Shown here: one piece after another, positions 1 to 6,512 of the stretch | Layout: each line of letters begins with the position of its first letter | How positions within the stretch are numbered: position 1 is the first letter of the stretch | Assembly (NCBI RefSeq): GCF_018336475.1 | Contig: NZ_CP048741.1 | Span: 32,127 to 38,702 of the forward strand | Direction: 5' to 3' | DNA length: 6,576 nt | Source of the DNA: Romboutsia sp. 13368 | GTDB taxonomy: Bacteria; Bacillota; Clostridia; Peptostreptococcales; Peptostreptococcaceae | Position numbers and translations under genes: made by a program | The notes under the pieces: model-generated | Told to the model about the DNA's origin: nothing | The model's database searches: none | Seen by the model: only the letters and a program-made list of their open reading frames with translations

Positions 1-79
1 CCCATTTATATCTGTAGGGGCATTGATAAGTATTTTATATGGAACAAGTATAATGAACTGGTATATTGGATTATTCTAA
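1..79 (+). CDS. pilD: Type IV prepilin peptidase, C-terminal end only (partial)
   Basis: This is the 3' end of a gene that starts upstream of the window. Reading in the frame that begins at position 2 gives 25 residues and a TAA at 77-79. The peptide begins PFISVGALISILYG and continues with a hydrophobic stretch containing NWY. It matches the usual last membrane segment of A24-family prepilin peptidases, which have a Pro-Phe-hydrophobic start to the final helix. It also aligns with the end of the complete gene downstream (PFISLATVLIIL, from residue 179 of that protein), which supports the call. The family cleaves, and in full-length members N-methylates, the leader of type IV pilins at the cytoplasmic membrane. 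The catalytic aspartates lie outside the window. The last eight codons and the stop form part of a terminator. The identity rests on a short tail, so it is probable rather than certain. Confidence 0.6.
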   Translation, partial: PFISVGALISILYGTSIMNWYIGLF

Positions 80-95
80 TATACCAGTTTTTCTT
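56..95 (+). terminator. Intrinsic terminator overlapping the 3' end of the upstream prepilin peptidase gene
   Basis: Positions 56-67 (AACTGGTATATT) are perfectly complementary to 78-89. The stem continues through a G68-T77 wobble, G69-C76 and A70-T75 to a TTAT loop (71-74). The right arm ends in a T run (88-92) followed by CTT. The left arm is entirely coding sequence and the stop codon lies at the top of the right arm. It should end transcription of the upstream gene and separate it from the next gene. Confidence 0.8.
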
Positions 96-181
96 AAGGT
101 TGCAAAAATATTATAGTAAAAATTGAAGTTATTATATAAAAATAGTAAACAAGTTATATGAGTGATTACACAATAAATTTA

Positions 182-220
182 AAGTTAATAATAGTAGTAA
201 CCTACTACTATTATTAACTT
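182..220 (+). repeat. Perfect 18-bp inverted repeat abutting the start codon of the next gene
   Basis: The left arm AAGTTAATAATAGTAGTA (182-199) is an exact reverse complement of 203-220, with only ACC (200-202) between the arms. The ATG of the following gene begins at 221, directly after the last paired base. In mRNA this would be a long AU-rich hairpin occupying the place where a Shine-Dalgarno sequence should lie. No T run follows on the + strand, so it does not look like a terminator. It could be a translational control element, an RNA stability or processing site, or a double-stranded operator. The sequence cannot decide between these. Confidence 0.85.
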
Positions 221-838
221 ATGATATATATAATATTAATTTCAATAGTAATATCTTATATTTGTAATAGTCAAATTTATAATATTTGTGATGAATTAAA
301 AAGAACAAAATCTAACACTATAATAATTTATACATTAATGATTTTGTGTATGGTGTTAATTTATCAAAAGTATGGAATAACAATACAATCAATAAAATAC
401 TTATCACTTATACCATTTATAATCATAATTTCAATAATAGATTATCATACAACATACATATACGATATAACAGTAATTAGTGGTATAATAATCCAAGGTA
501 TTTTACTTTTTATATCTCCAGATATAAAAAAATATTTACTAGCATTTATAATAGGAATTATAGTACCATATATAATAGCTAAAACAACTAAGGGATTAGG
601 AGAAGGTGACATAGGTCTATATGGCTTATGTTGTTTTGCGCTAGGCAAAAATTATTCCTTATATTTAATAGCTTTATCATTTGTTTTAGCATCAGTATAT
701 TGTGTATATATACTTTTAGCAAAAAGTGATAAAATAAGAAAAATACCATTTGCACCATTTATATCACTAGCGACAGTTTTGATAATATTAACCAATTTTG
801 ATATATTCAACTTTTGGTTTGACATAATAAGTAATTAA
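221..838 (+). CDS. pilD: Short type IV prepilin peptidase (A24 aspartyl protease core, no CxxC domain)
   Basis: This 205-residue integral membrane protein has the catalytic layout of A24 prepilin peptidases. The first aspartate is Asp74, in IIDYHTTYIYD. The second is Asp130, in the GxGD motif G127-E128-G129-D130. The family IPFAPF motif precedes the last helix (175-180). Roughly seven hydrophobic segments are visible, near residues 1-15, 32-49, 60-73, 83-98, 104-120, 145-166 and 178-200. Full-length bacterial enzymes are about 250 residues and start with a cytoplasmic domain carrying two CxxC zinc pairs, associated with N-methylation. That domain is absent here; the protein begins with a single hydrophobic stretch. 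It should therefore cleave pilin leaders but may not methylate. It follows a second peptidase gene. The start is ATG 221: an in-frame TAA at 215-217 blocks extension, and no later start has a better ribosome site. This ATG has no Shine-Dalgarno and directly follows a perfect hairpin. In C. difficile such a second copy is called pilD2. Confidence 0.85.
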   Translation: MIYIILISIVISYICNSQIYNICDELKRTKSNTIIIYTLMILCMVLIYQKYGITIQSIKYLSLIPFIIIISIIDYHTTYIYDITVISGIIIQGILLFISPDIKKYLLAFIIGIIVPYIIAKTTKGLGEGDIGLYGLCCFALGKNYSLYLIALSFVLASVYCVYILLAKSDKIRKIPFAPFISLATVLIILTNFDIFNFWFDIISN

Positions 839-843
839 GGAGG
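837..843 (+). promoter_or_regulatory. Strong ribosome binding site of pth
   Basis: AAGGAGG lies six bases before ATG 850 and overlaps the last two bases of the preceding stop codon. It fixes the pth start and suggests that ribosomes finishing the prepilin peptidase gene can reinitiate on pth. Confidence 0.85.
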
Positions 844-849
844 AACACT

Positions 850-1410
850 ATGTACGTAGTAGTAGGTCTAGGTAATCCTGGAAAACAATATGAGAACACA
901 AGACATAACGTAGGATTTAATGTTATAGATATTTTAGCAAAGGAAAATGGAATATCTGTGACGAAAATAAAACATAAGGCATTAATAGGTGAAGGAAGAA
1001 TAGGTTCTGAGAAAGTTCTTTTAGTTAAGCCACAAACTTATATGAATTTAAGTGGAGAAACATTAATAGATATATATAATTACTATAAGGTTGATTTGGA
1101 CAATATAATAGTAATATATGATGATATAGATTTAGATGTTGGAAAATTAAGAATAAGAAAAAAGGGAAGTGCAGGAACTCATAATGGGATGAGATCTATT
1201 GTAAAATGTTTAGGTTCTGGAGATTTCCCAAGAATAAGAGTTGGAGTATCAAAGCCTATGAAAGGTCAAGATTTAGCGGATTTCGTACTTTCTAGATTTA
1301 GAAAAGAAGAATCAGCTGACTTAGAAATAGGTCTTGAAAAGGCTTATAAAGCAGTAGAATCTATGATTAAAGAAAATATAGATATGGCTATGAATAAATA
1401 CAACGGATAG
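850..1410 (+). CDS. pth: Peptidyl-tRNA hydrolase
   Basis: This 186-residue cytosolic enzyme hydrolyses the ester bond of peptidyl-tRNAs released from stalled ribosomes, recycling tRNA. It is normally essential in bacteria, and the B. subtilis orthologue is spoVC. The length is typical of the family. The signature motifs are in order: GLGNPG (6-11); NTRHNVGF, carrying the catalytic His19; KPQTYMNLSG (60-69) with the substrate-binding Asn66; YDDIDLDVGKLRIRKKGSAG, where Asp91 matches the E. coli catalytic-dyad aspartate (Asp93); and THNGMRS with Asn112. FPRIRVGVSKP and the DFVLSRF segment follow as expected. ATG 850 is preceded by an excellent AAGGAGG. The gene begins 11 nt after the prepilin peptidase and ends 17 nt before mfd, so it is probably co-transcribed with both. 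No promoter of its own is evident, though one inside the upstream gene cannot be excluded. Confidence 0.97.
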   Translation: MYVVVGLGNPGKQYENTRHNVGFNVIDILAKENGISVTKIKHKALIGEGRIGSEKVLLVKPQTYMNLSGETLIDIYNYYKVDLDNIIVIYDDIDLDVGKLRIRKKGSAGTHNGMRSIVKCLGSGDFPRIRVGVSKPMKGQDLADFVLSRFRKEESADLEIGLEKAYKAVESMIKENIDMAMNKYNG

Positions 1411-1411
1411 T

Positions 1412-1419
1412 GAGAGGGG
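1412..1419 (+). promoter_or_regulatory. Ribosome binding site that decides the mfd start
   Basis: GAGAGGGG sits eight bases before ATG 1428. A GTG at 1410-1412, overlapping the last base of the pth stop, is in frame six codons upstream. It would overlap this purine tract instead of following it, so ATG 1428 is the better start. Confidence 0.65.
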
Positions 1420-1427
1420 AATTTAAT

Positions 1428-4400
1428 ATGAATGACATATTTGTATACCCTTTGCAAAATTCAAAAGAATATAAAGATATAATCAACTGCATAAATAATA
1501 AAAAAGGCTCATTATTAATTAATGGCCTTTTAGCAGTTCAAAAACCACATATAGCTTATTCTATGTATAGAGATTTAAATAGACAAACTATTTTTATAAC
1601 AAATAGTGATTTAGAAGCTAAAAAGGTTTATGATGATTTAAGTTTTTATATGAAAGATAATGTAGAGTATCTTGGTTCTCAAGATATTTTATTTTACCAT
1701 TTGGATGCAAAGGATAGAAGTGAAGAGGCAAAAAAATTAAAGGTACTATTAAAGTTAGCTAAAGGAGATAATATAATCTTAGTAACATCTATTGAAGCTG
1801 TTATGAGAAAATATATACCTAAAGAAGTACTTTTAGAAAATATTTATACTTATGAAATAGGTGATACTTTAAACTTAGAAGGTCTTAGCGAAACTTTAGT
1901 AAATTTAGGGTATGAAAGAGTTTCAAAGGTAGAGGGATTTGGACAGTTTAGTATAAGAGGTGGAATAGTTGATATATTCTCACTAGAGTATAACAATCCT
2001 ATTCGTATGGAATTATTTGATGATGAAATCGATTCTATACGAACTTTTGATATATTCTCACAAAAATCTATTAAGAAAATAAAAGAATTTTCAATAACTC
2101 CATCAAGAGAATTTATATATCCTAAAGATGTTGAAAATGCTGTAGATAAAATAAAAAAAGATACAAGTAAATATACTAACGATGATGTGTTTTTAAATAT
2201 AGATAATATAAGTAGTAAGACTTATTTTGAAGGTATAGAAAATTATATTGATTATTTATACCCTGAGGAAAATAAGAGTATTTTTACATACTTACAAGAA
2301 AACGCTATAGTATTCTTTAATGATATAAGTAGAACTAAAGAAAGATGCGAAAACTATTTAAATGAATTTAAAGAAAACTATAAGTTAAATCTTGAGAGAG
2401 GTTTGGCTATAAAAGATCAAGGTAAATTAATATACACATATAGTGATTTAGAAATCTTATCAGAAGGTAGAAGATTAGTATTAAATACACTTTTACCAAA
2501 GCCAATAAATGATTTGAATGTAAAATCTATAGTTAATTTTGATTCTAGAGAAGTTCCAACTTTTAATGCTAAAGTGGATGTTTTAGTAGAAGAATTAAAT
2601 AGATTAAAATACAATGGCTATAAAATAATACTTGCTACTAACACATATGATAGAGCAAAAAAATTACATAATGACTTATTAGATTTAGGCTTAGAATGTA
2701 TTATATCTCAAGATAGAGATATAGAAATAAAATCATCTCAGATAGTTATTATACCAGCTCGTATAACTAGTGGATTTGAGTATAAATCTATAAAGTTTGT
2801 AGTAATTACAGATAATGAAATGATAGGGGTTCATAAGAGAACTTCAACTTCTAAATCTAAGAAAAATAAAAAAGGCAAAAAGATAGAATCCTTCTTAGAT
2901 TTAAATATAGGTGATTATGTTGTTCATGAAAATAGTGGTGTTGGTAGATACACAGGAATTGAACAAATAACTGTAAATAACATAAAGAAAGACTATATGA
3001 AGTTAGTTTACCAAGGTGGAGATAACCTGTATGTACCAATAGATCAAATGGATAAGGTACAAAAATATATAGGTGTTGAAGAAGATAAGGTTAAGTTAAA
3101 TAAACTTGGAACTAACGAATGGACAAGGGCTAAAGCTAAGGTTAAAAGAGAAATAGAAGATATGACCAAAGACCTTATAGAGCTTTACGCTAAACGTGAA
3201 AAAATAAAAGGATATAGATTCTCTAAAGATACTCCATGGCAAGGTGAGTTTGAATCATTATTCCCACATCAAGAAACTGATGACCAATTAAAGGCTATAG
3301 AAGAAACTAAAAAAGACATGGAATCAGATAAAGTAATGGATAGACTTGTATGTGGAGATGTTGGATATGGTAAAACAGAGGTTGCTATAAGAGCAGTATT
3401 TAAAGCTTGTATGGACCAAAAACAAGTAGCAGTACTAGTTCCAACGACTATACTAGCTCAACAACATTACAATACATTTAAGGAAAGATTTGAAGGATAT
3501 CCAATAAGAGTAGAGGTTTTAAGTAGATTTAAAACTCCTAAGCAACAAAAACAAGTAATAGAAGATGCTAAAAAAGGATTAGTAGATGTTTTAATAGGAA
3601 CTCATAGGATAATATCTAAAGATATAAATATGCCTAATTTAGGTTTAGTTGTAATAGACGAAGAGCAAAGATTTGGAGTAAAGCATAAAGAATCTTTAAA
3701 GAAAATTAAATCTACTGTAGATGTACTTACTTTATCTGCAACTCCTATACCAAGAACTCTTCATATGTCTTTAAGTGGAATAAGAGATATGAGTGTTATA
3801 GAGGAGCCGCCGCAAGAAAGACATCCTGTAATAACTTATGTTACAGAAGCTAAAGAAAGTATAATTCAAGATGAAATAGAAAGAGAAATAGCTAGAGGTG
3901 GACAGGTATTCTTTGTATATAATAGAGTTGAGCGAATTGAAGAAATGGCTAGTATGGTTCAAAGATTAGTACCAGATGCAAAGGTTGCTATTGCTCATGG
4001 TAGGATGACTTCTAAAGACCTTGAAAATATAATATTAGGGTTCTTAAATAAAGAATTTAATGTTCTAGTCTGTACAACAATTATAGAAACAGGTATGGAT
4101 ATATCAAATGCTAATACTATGATAGTTTATGATGCAGATAAGATGGGTCTTGCTCAACTTTACCAATTAAGAGGAAGGGTTGGAAGAAGTACTAGACAAG
4201 GTTATGCATATTTAATGTACGAAAAGGACAAGGCACTTAGTGAAATTGCAGAGAAGAGATTAAAGGCTATAAGAGAATTTACTGAGTTTGGTTCAGGATT
4301 TAAGATAGCAATGAGAGACCTTGAAATAAGAGGTGCTGGAAATATATTAGGTTCACAACAACATGGTCATATGTCTGTAATAGGATACGACTTATATGTA

Positions 4401-4823
4401 AAAATGTTAAATGAAGCAATTAAAAAAGTTAAGGGTGAAGATATTACTGAAGAAGTAGATGTTGAAATAGATTTAAGTGTAAATGCCTATATACCAGATA
4501 ACTATATTAGTGATGAATTAATTAAGATAGAAATGTATAAAAAAATAGCATCTATAGAAAGTAAAGAGGATATGTATGAAATTCAAGAAGAATTAGAAGA
4601 TAGATTCTCAGATATACCTAAAGCTGTAGAAACATTATTAAAAATAGCTTACATTAAAACTTTATGTAAAAAGTTAAAAATAGAAAAAGTAAGACAAATT
4701 AAAGATGAAATATTACTAAATCCTTTAACTAGATACAAAACAAAGGAAAAAATAGGTTATAATATAGTTAATGAATTAGAAGAATTACTAGAGAATATGT
4801 GTAATTTAAAATCAAATCAATAA
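1428..4823 (+). CDS. mfd: Transcription-repair coupling factor Mfd
   Basis: This 1131-residue ATP-driven DNA translocase recognises RNA polymerase stalled at DNA lesions, pushes it off and recruits UvrA for nucleotide excision repair. The expected domains are present in order. A UvrB-like N-terminal module includes GFGQFSIRGGIVDIF (170-184). A Lys-rich linker (about 474-490) leads to the CarD-like RNA polymerase interaction domain (about 490-550, LNIGDYVVHENSGVG to DKVQKYIG). The RecG-type SF2 motor follows, with Walker A GDVGYGKT (643-650), DEEQ box (744-747), SAT motif (770-772) and QLRGRVGR (913-920) preceded by the translocation segment ADKMGLAQLY. The C-terminal UvrA-regulating domain starts near 1000. 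The motor is intact and close to B. subtilis Mfd as recalled; the extreme C-terminus seems somewhat shorter. Motif V reads ETGMDI where ETGVDI or ETGIDI is usual, a mild change. ATG 1428 was chosen over GTG 1410 for its ribosome-site spacing. The gene probably lies in one operon with pth and prsA. Confidence 0.97.
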   Translation: MNDIFVYPLQNSKEYKDIINCINNKKGSLLINGLLAVQKPHIAYSMYRDLNRQTIFITNSDLEAKKVYDDLSFYMKDNVEYLGSQDILFYHLDAKDRSEEAKKLKVLLKLAKGDNIILVTSIEAVMRKYIPKEVLLENIYTYEIGDTLNLEGLSETLVNLGYERVSKVEGFGQFSIRGGIVDIFSLEYNNPIRMELFDDEIDSIRTFDIFSQKSIKKIKEFSITPSREFIYPKDVENAVDKIKKDTSKYTNDDVFLNIDNISSKTYFEGIENYIDYLYPEENKSIFTYLQENAIVFFNDISRTKERCENYLNEFKENYKLNLERGLAIKDQGKLIYTYSDLEILSEGRRLVLNTLLPKPINDLNVKSIVNFDSREVPTFNAKVDVLVEELNRLKYNGYKIILATNTYDRAKKLHNDLLDLGLECIISQDRDIEIKSSQIVIIPARITSGFEYKSIKFVVITDNEMIGVHKRTSTSKSKKNKKGKKIESFLDLNIGDYVVHENSGVGRYTGIEQITVNNIKKDYMKLVYQGGDNLYVPIDQMDKVQKYIGVEEDKVKLNKLGTNEWTRAKAKVKREIEDMTKDLIELYAKREKIKGYRFSKDTPWQGEFESLFPHQETDDQLKAIEETKKDMESDKVMDRLVCGDVGYGKTEVAIRAVFKACMDQKQVAVLVPTTILAQQHYNTFKERFEGYPIRVEVLSRFKTPKQQKQVIEDAKKGLVDVLIGTHRIISKDINMPNLGLVVIDEEQRFGVKHKESLKKIKSTVDVLTLSATPIPRTLHMSLSGIRDMSVIEEPPQERHPVITYVTEAKESIIQDEIEREIARGGQVFFVYNRVERIEEMASMVQRLVPDAKVAIAHGRMTSKDLENIILGFLNKEFNVLVCTTIIETGMDISNANTMIVYDADKMGLAQLYQLRGRVGRSTRQGYAYLMYEKDKALSEIAEKRLKAIREFTEFGSGFKIAMRDLEIRGAGNILGSQQHGHMSVIGYDLYVKMLNEAIKKVKGEDITEEVDVEIDLSVNAYIPDNYISDELIKIEMYKKIASIESKEDMYEIQEELEDRFSDIPKAVETLLKIAYIKTLCKKLKIEKVRQIKDEILLNPLTRYKTKEKIGYNIVNELEELLENMCNLKSNQ

Positions 4824-4827
4824 TTAG

Positions 4828-4833
4828 AAAGGG
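4828..4833 (+). promoter_or_regulatory. Ribosome binding site that decides the prsA start (TTG)
   Basis: AAAGGG lies eight bases before TTG 4842. The alternative GTG at 4833 overlaps the purine run and would add three residues (MFN) ahead of an otherwise ideal lipoprotein signal beginning MKR. Confidence 0.6.
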
Positions 4834-4841
4834 TGTTTAAT

Positions 4842-5846
4842 TTGAAAAGAATTATGGCATTAGCTTTATCTTCTTTACTATGCATATCAGCAGTAGGATG
4901 TAGTAGTAAATCAAGTGATAGCGAAGTAGTAGCAACAGTAAATGGAAATAATATAACAGTAAAGCAATATAAATCAACACTAGAGTTGTATAAAGAATCT
5001 CTAGAAGCTATGTATGGAACTACGATATGGGATACAGAAGTTGAAGATGGAGTGAAATATAAAGATAAATTCAAAGAAATAATGCTTGATCAAATGATAG
5101 ATATAGAAGCAGTTATTGAGCAAGCTAAAAAAGATGGATTAACTCCTTCTAAAGAAGAAGTTGATAAGGCCTTTGAAGAATTAAAGAAAAATATAGATGC
5201 AGATGAAGATTATAAAAAGAAATTAGAAGAAAAAGGTATAGATGATACATATCTTAGACAACAACAAGAACAAGATTTAACAATACAAAATTATAAAGAA
5301 AACTTTGAAAAAAATGTTAAAATATCAGATGAAGAAATGAAAAAGTATTATGAGGAACATAAAAAAGACTATTATAAAGATGAAGTAAAAGCATCTCATA
5401 TACTTATATCTACAGTAGATGAAAATGGTAAAGAATTATCAGAAGCTAAGAAAAAAGAAGCTAAAAAGAAAGCTGAAGAAGTTCTTAAAAAAGCAAAAAG
5501 TGGCGAGGAATTCTCAGAACTTGCAAAAGAGTACTCTGATGATACAGGTTCAGCAGCTAATGGTGGAGATTTAGGATACTTTACTAAAGGACAAATGGTT
5601 GAGCCATTTGAAAATGCAGCATTTAGCTTAAAAGTAGGAGAAATATCTGATATAGTAGAGTCTCAATTTGGGTATCATATAATAAAGGTGTATGATAAGA
5701 TAGATGAGCAACTTCCATTTGAAGATGTTAAAGATGAGATAAAAAATACTTTAATAGAAGATAAGTATATAGCTAATATAGAAGAAATAGCAAAAAAAGC
5801 CAAAGTAGAAAAAAATGAAGATGTATTAAAAAAAGTTAATTTTTAA
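4842..5846 (+). CDS. prsA: PrsA-type peptidylprolyl isomerase lipoprotein (parvulin foldase)
   Basis: This 334-residue lipoprotein should sit on the outer face of the membrane and help secreted proteins fold. From TTG 4842 it starts MKR, followed by a hydrophobic core and the lipobox SAVGC, with Cys20 as the lipidated residue. A Ser-rich stretch follows. A charged helical SurA/PrsA-like chaperone segment spans about 27-165 (VATVNGNNITVKQY is typical of its start). The parvulin (rotamase) domain runs from about 182 to 286. It shows VKASHIL with His186, FSELAKEYSDDTGS, the GGDLGYF loop (241-247), VEPFENAAFSLKVGE and FGYHIIKVYDK with His279. Both conserved parvulin histidines are present, so it is likely catalytically competent. 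A Lys/Glu-rich helix precedes the core of the rotamase domain (about 199-225). The gene starts 18 nt after mfd and ends at a strong terminator, so it is probably the last gene of the pth-mfd unit. Which exported clients it serves cannot be read from the sequence; nearby pilus genes are only a suggestion. Confidence 0.93.
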   Translation: MKRIMALALSSLLCISAVGCSSKSSDSEVVATVNGNNITVKQYKSTLELYKESLEAMYGTTIWDTEVEDGVKYKDKFKEIMLDQMIDIEAVIEQAKKDGLTPSKEEVDKAFEELKKNIDADEDYKKKLEEKGIDDTYLRQQQEQDLTIQNYKENFEKNVKISDEEMKKYYEEHKKDYYKDEVKASHILISTVDENGKELSEAKKKEAKKKAEEVLKKAKSGEEFSELAKEYSDDTGSAANGGDLGYFTKGQMVEPFENAAFSLKVGEISDIVESQFGYHIIKVYDKIDEQLPFEDVKDEIKNTLIEDKYIANIEEIAKKAKVEKNEDVLKKVNF

Positions 5847-5848
5847 TT

Positions 5849-5883
5849 AAAAAAGCTATGTATAGTAATACATAGCTTTTTTT
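5849..5883 (+). terminator. Intrinsic terminator after prsA
   Basis: The left arm 5849-5863 (six A, then GCTATGTAT) pairs without mismatch with 5868-5882, around an AGTA loop (5864-5867). It ends in seven T (5877-5883). The A tract opposite the T run is typical of terminators that can also work on the opposite strand. It closes the prepilin peptidase-pth-mfd-prsA run. Confidence 0.93.
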
Positions 5884-5912
5884 GCATATTTTTCTTATGG
5901 TTGGTAAAAATA
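5884..5912 (+). promoter_or_regulatory. Candidate forespore (sigma-F/sigma-G type) promoter of spoVT
   Basis: GCATA at 5884-5888 fits the -35 element shared by sigma-F and sigma-G. GGTAAAAATA at 5903-5912 fits every defined position of the sigma-F -10 consensus GGNNANAHTR as I recall it. The spacer is 14 nt, slightly short of the usual length of about 15. The site starts immediately after the T run of the prsA terminator and ends 33 nt before the spoVT start. In B. subtilis spoVT is transcribed by sigma-G, so a forespore promoter is expected here. Which of the two factors uses it cannot be told from sequence. Confidence 0.45.
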
Positions 5913-5930
5913 AGCGTAAAGTTACTAACT

Positions 5931-5936
5931 GGAGGG
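5931..5936 (+). promoter_or_regulatory. Ribosome binding site of spoVT
   Basis: GGAGGG lies nine bases before ATG 5946. An in-frame TTG at 5901 would extend the protein by 15 residues. It has no such site, lies within the promoter candidate, and would precede the strongly conserved MRATGIVRR start of the family. Confidence 0.85.
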
Positions 5937-5945
5937 ATAATTAGA

Positions 5946-6485
5946 ATGAGAGCAACTGGAATAGTTAGAAGAATAGATGACCTTGGAAGAGTTGTTATTC
6001 CTAAAGAAATAAGAAAAACTTTACGTATAAGAGAAGGAGATCCTTTAGAAATATTTACAGCTAAAGATGGAGAGGTAATCTTAAAAAAATATTCACCTAT
6101 AGGTGAATTAAATGAATTTTCTCAAGAATATGCAGAAACTCTAGGTGAAACATTAGGATGTGGAGTAATAGTTACAGATTTAGATTCTATAATAGCTGTA
6201 TCTAAACTTCCTAAAAAAGAATATAAAGAAAAAAGTATAAGTAATGATTTAGAGCAGATGATAGAAAATAGAGAAACAAAGTCATTTAAAGATAGTAAGT
6301 TAGTTTCTCTATGTAAAGATGACCCTATGGAATATACACACCAAATAATTATGCCAATAGTAAGTTCATCAGGTGATTGTATAGGCTCTATAACAGTCGT
6401 TTCTAAAGGTACAGAACTACTTTCTGAAGTTGATGAAAAAATACTTAAAATAGCATCAAACTTCTTAGGAAAACAAGTTCAATAA
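5946..6485 (+). CDS. spoVT: Stage V sporulation protein T, AbrB-family forespore regulator
   Basis: This 179-residue DNA-binding regulator closely resembles B. subtilis SpoVT (178 residues as recalled), which tunes late forespore gene expression and affects spore coat or cortex quality and germination. The N-terminal swapped-hairpin AbrB domain (about 1-53) is nearly identical to the family pattern: ATGIVRRIDDLGRVVIPKEI, TLRIREGDPLEIF and GEVILKKYSPI. The C-terminal part (about 56-179) is a GAF-like sensory domain, with CGVIVTDLDSIIAVS at its start and IGSITVVSKG near its end; it is much less conserved, as is usual for this protein. In B. subtilis the protein acts as a tetramer whose GAF ligand is unknown. 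The start is set by GGAGGG and by conservation of the first residues. The gene is flanked by terminators on both sides, so it is likely transcribed alone from a forespore-type promoter. Its presence indicates that the host forms endospores. Confidence 0.97.
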   Translation: MRATGIVRRIDDLGRVVIPKEIRKTLRIREGDPLEIFTAKDGEVILKKYSPIGELNEFSQEYAETLGETLGCGVIVTDLDSIIAVSKLPKKEYKEKSISNDLEQMIENRETKSFKDSKLVSLCKDDPMEYTHQIIMPIVSSSGDCIGSITVVSKGTELLSEVDEKILKIASNFLGKQVQ

Positions 6486-6487
6486 TG

Positions 6488-6512
6488 AAAAAACCCTTAA
6501 TAGGGTTTTTTT
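6488..6512 (+). terminator. Intrinsic terminator after spoVT
   Basis: Six A and CCCT (6488-6497) pair with AGGG and six T (6502-6511) around a TAAT loop, and the T run extends to 6512. It begins two bases after the spoVT stop codon. Confidence 0.92.

Noticed and set aside
96..181. Promoter before the short prepilin peptidase gene
   Set aside because: TTGCAA (100-105) and TTGAAG (123-128) resemble -35 boxes, and TATAGT and TATAAA occur nearby. No pair has a spacing near 17, and such matches are common in DNA this AT-rich.
182..220. Inverted repeat read as a transcription terminator
   Set aside because: No T run follows the right arm on the + strand, and the reverse direction offers only short broken T stretches. 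It also lies between a terminator and a start codon.
445..648. Reverse-strand open frame inside the short prepilin peptidase gene
   Set aside because: It is antisense to the conserved catalytic region, has no ribosome site and no recognisable protein family. It is a shadow of the forward gene.
4758..4763. TATAAT within the end of mfd as a prsA promoter
   Set aside because: No -35-like hexamer lies 16-18 bases upstream, and the position is inside conserved-length coding sequence.
4817..5074. Reverse-strand open frame over the start of prsA
   Set aside because: It overlaps the signal peptide and N-terminal domain of a clear gene, shows no family features, and would read through the mfd-prsA junction.
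5901..5945. N-terminal extension of SpoVT from TTG 5901
   Set aside because: It lacks a ribosome site, overlaps the promoter candidate and precedes the strongly conserved family start at ATG 5946.
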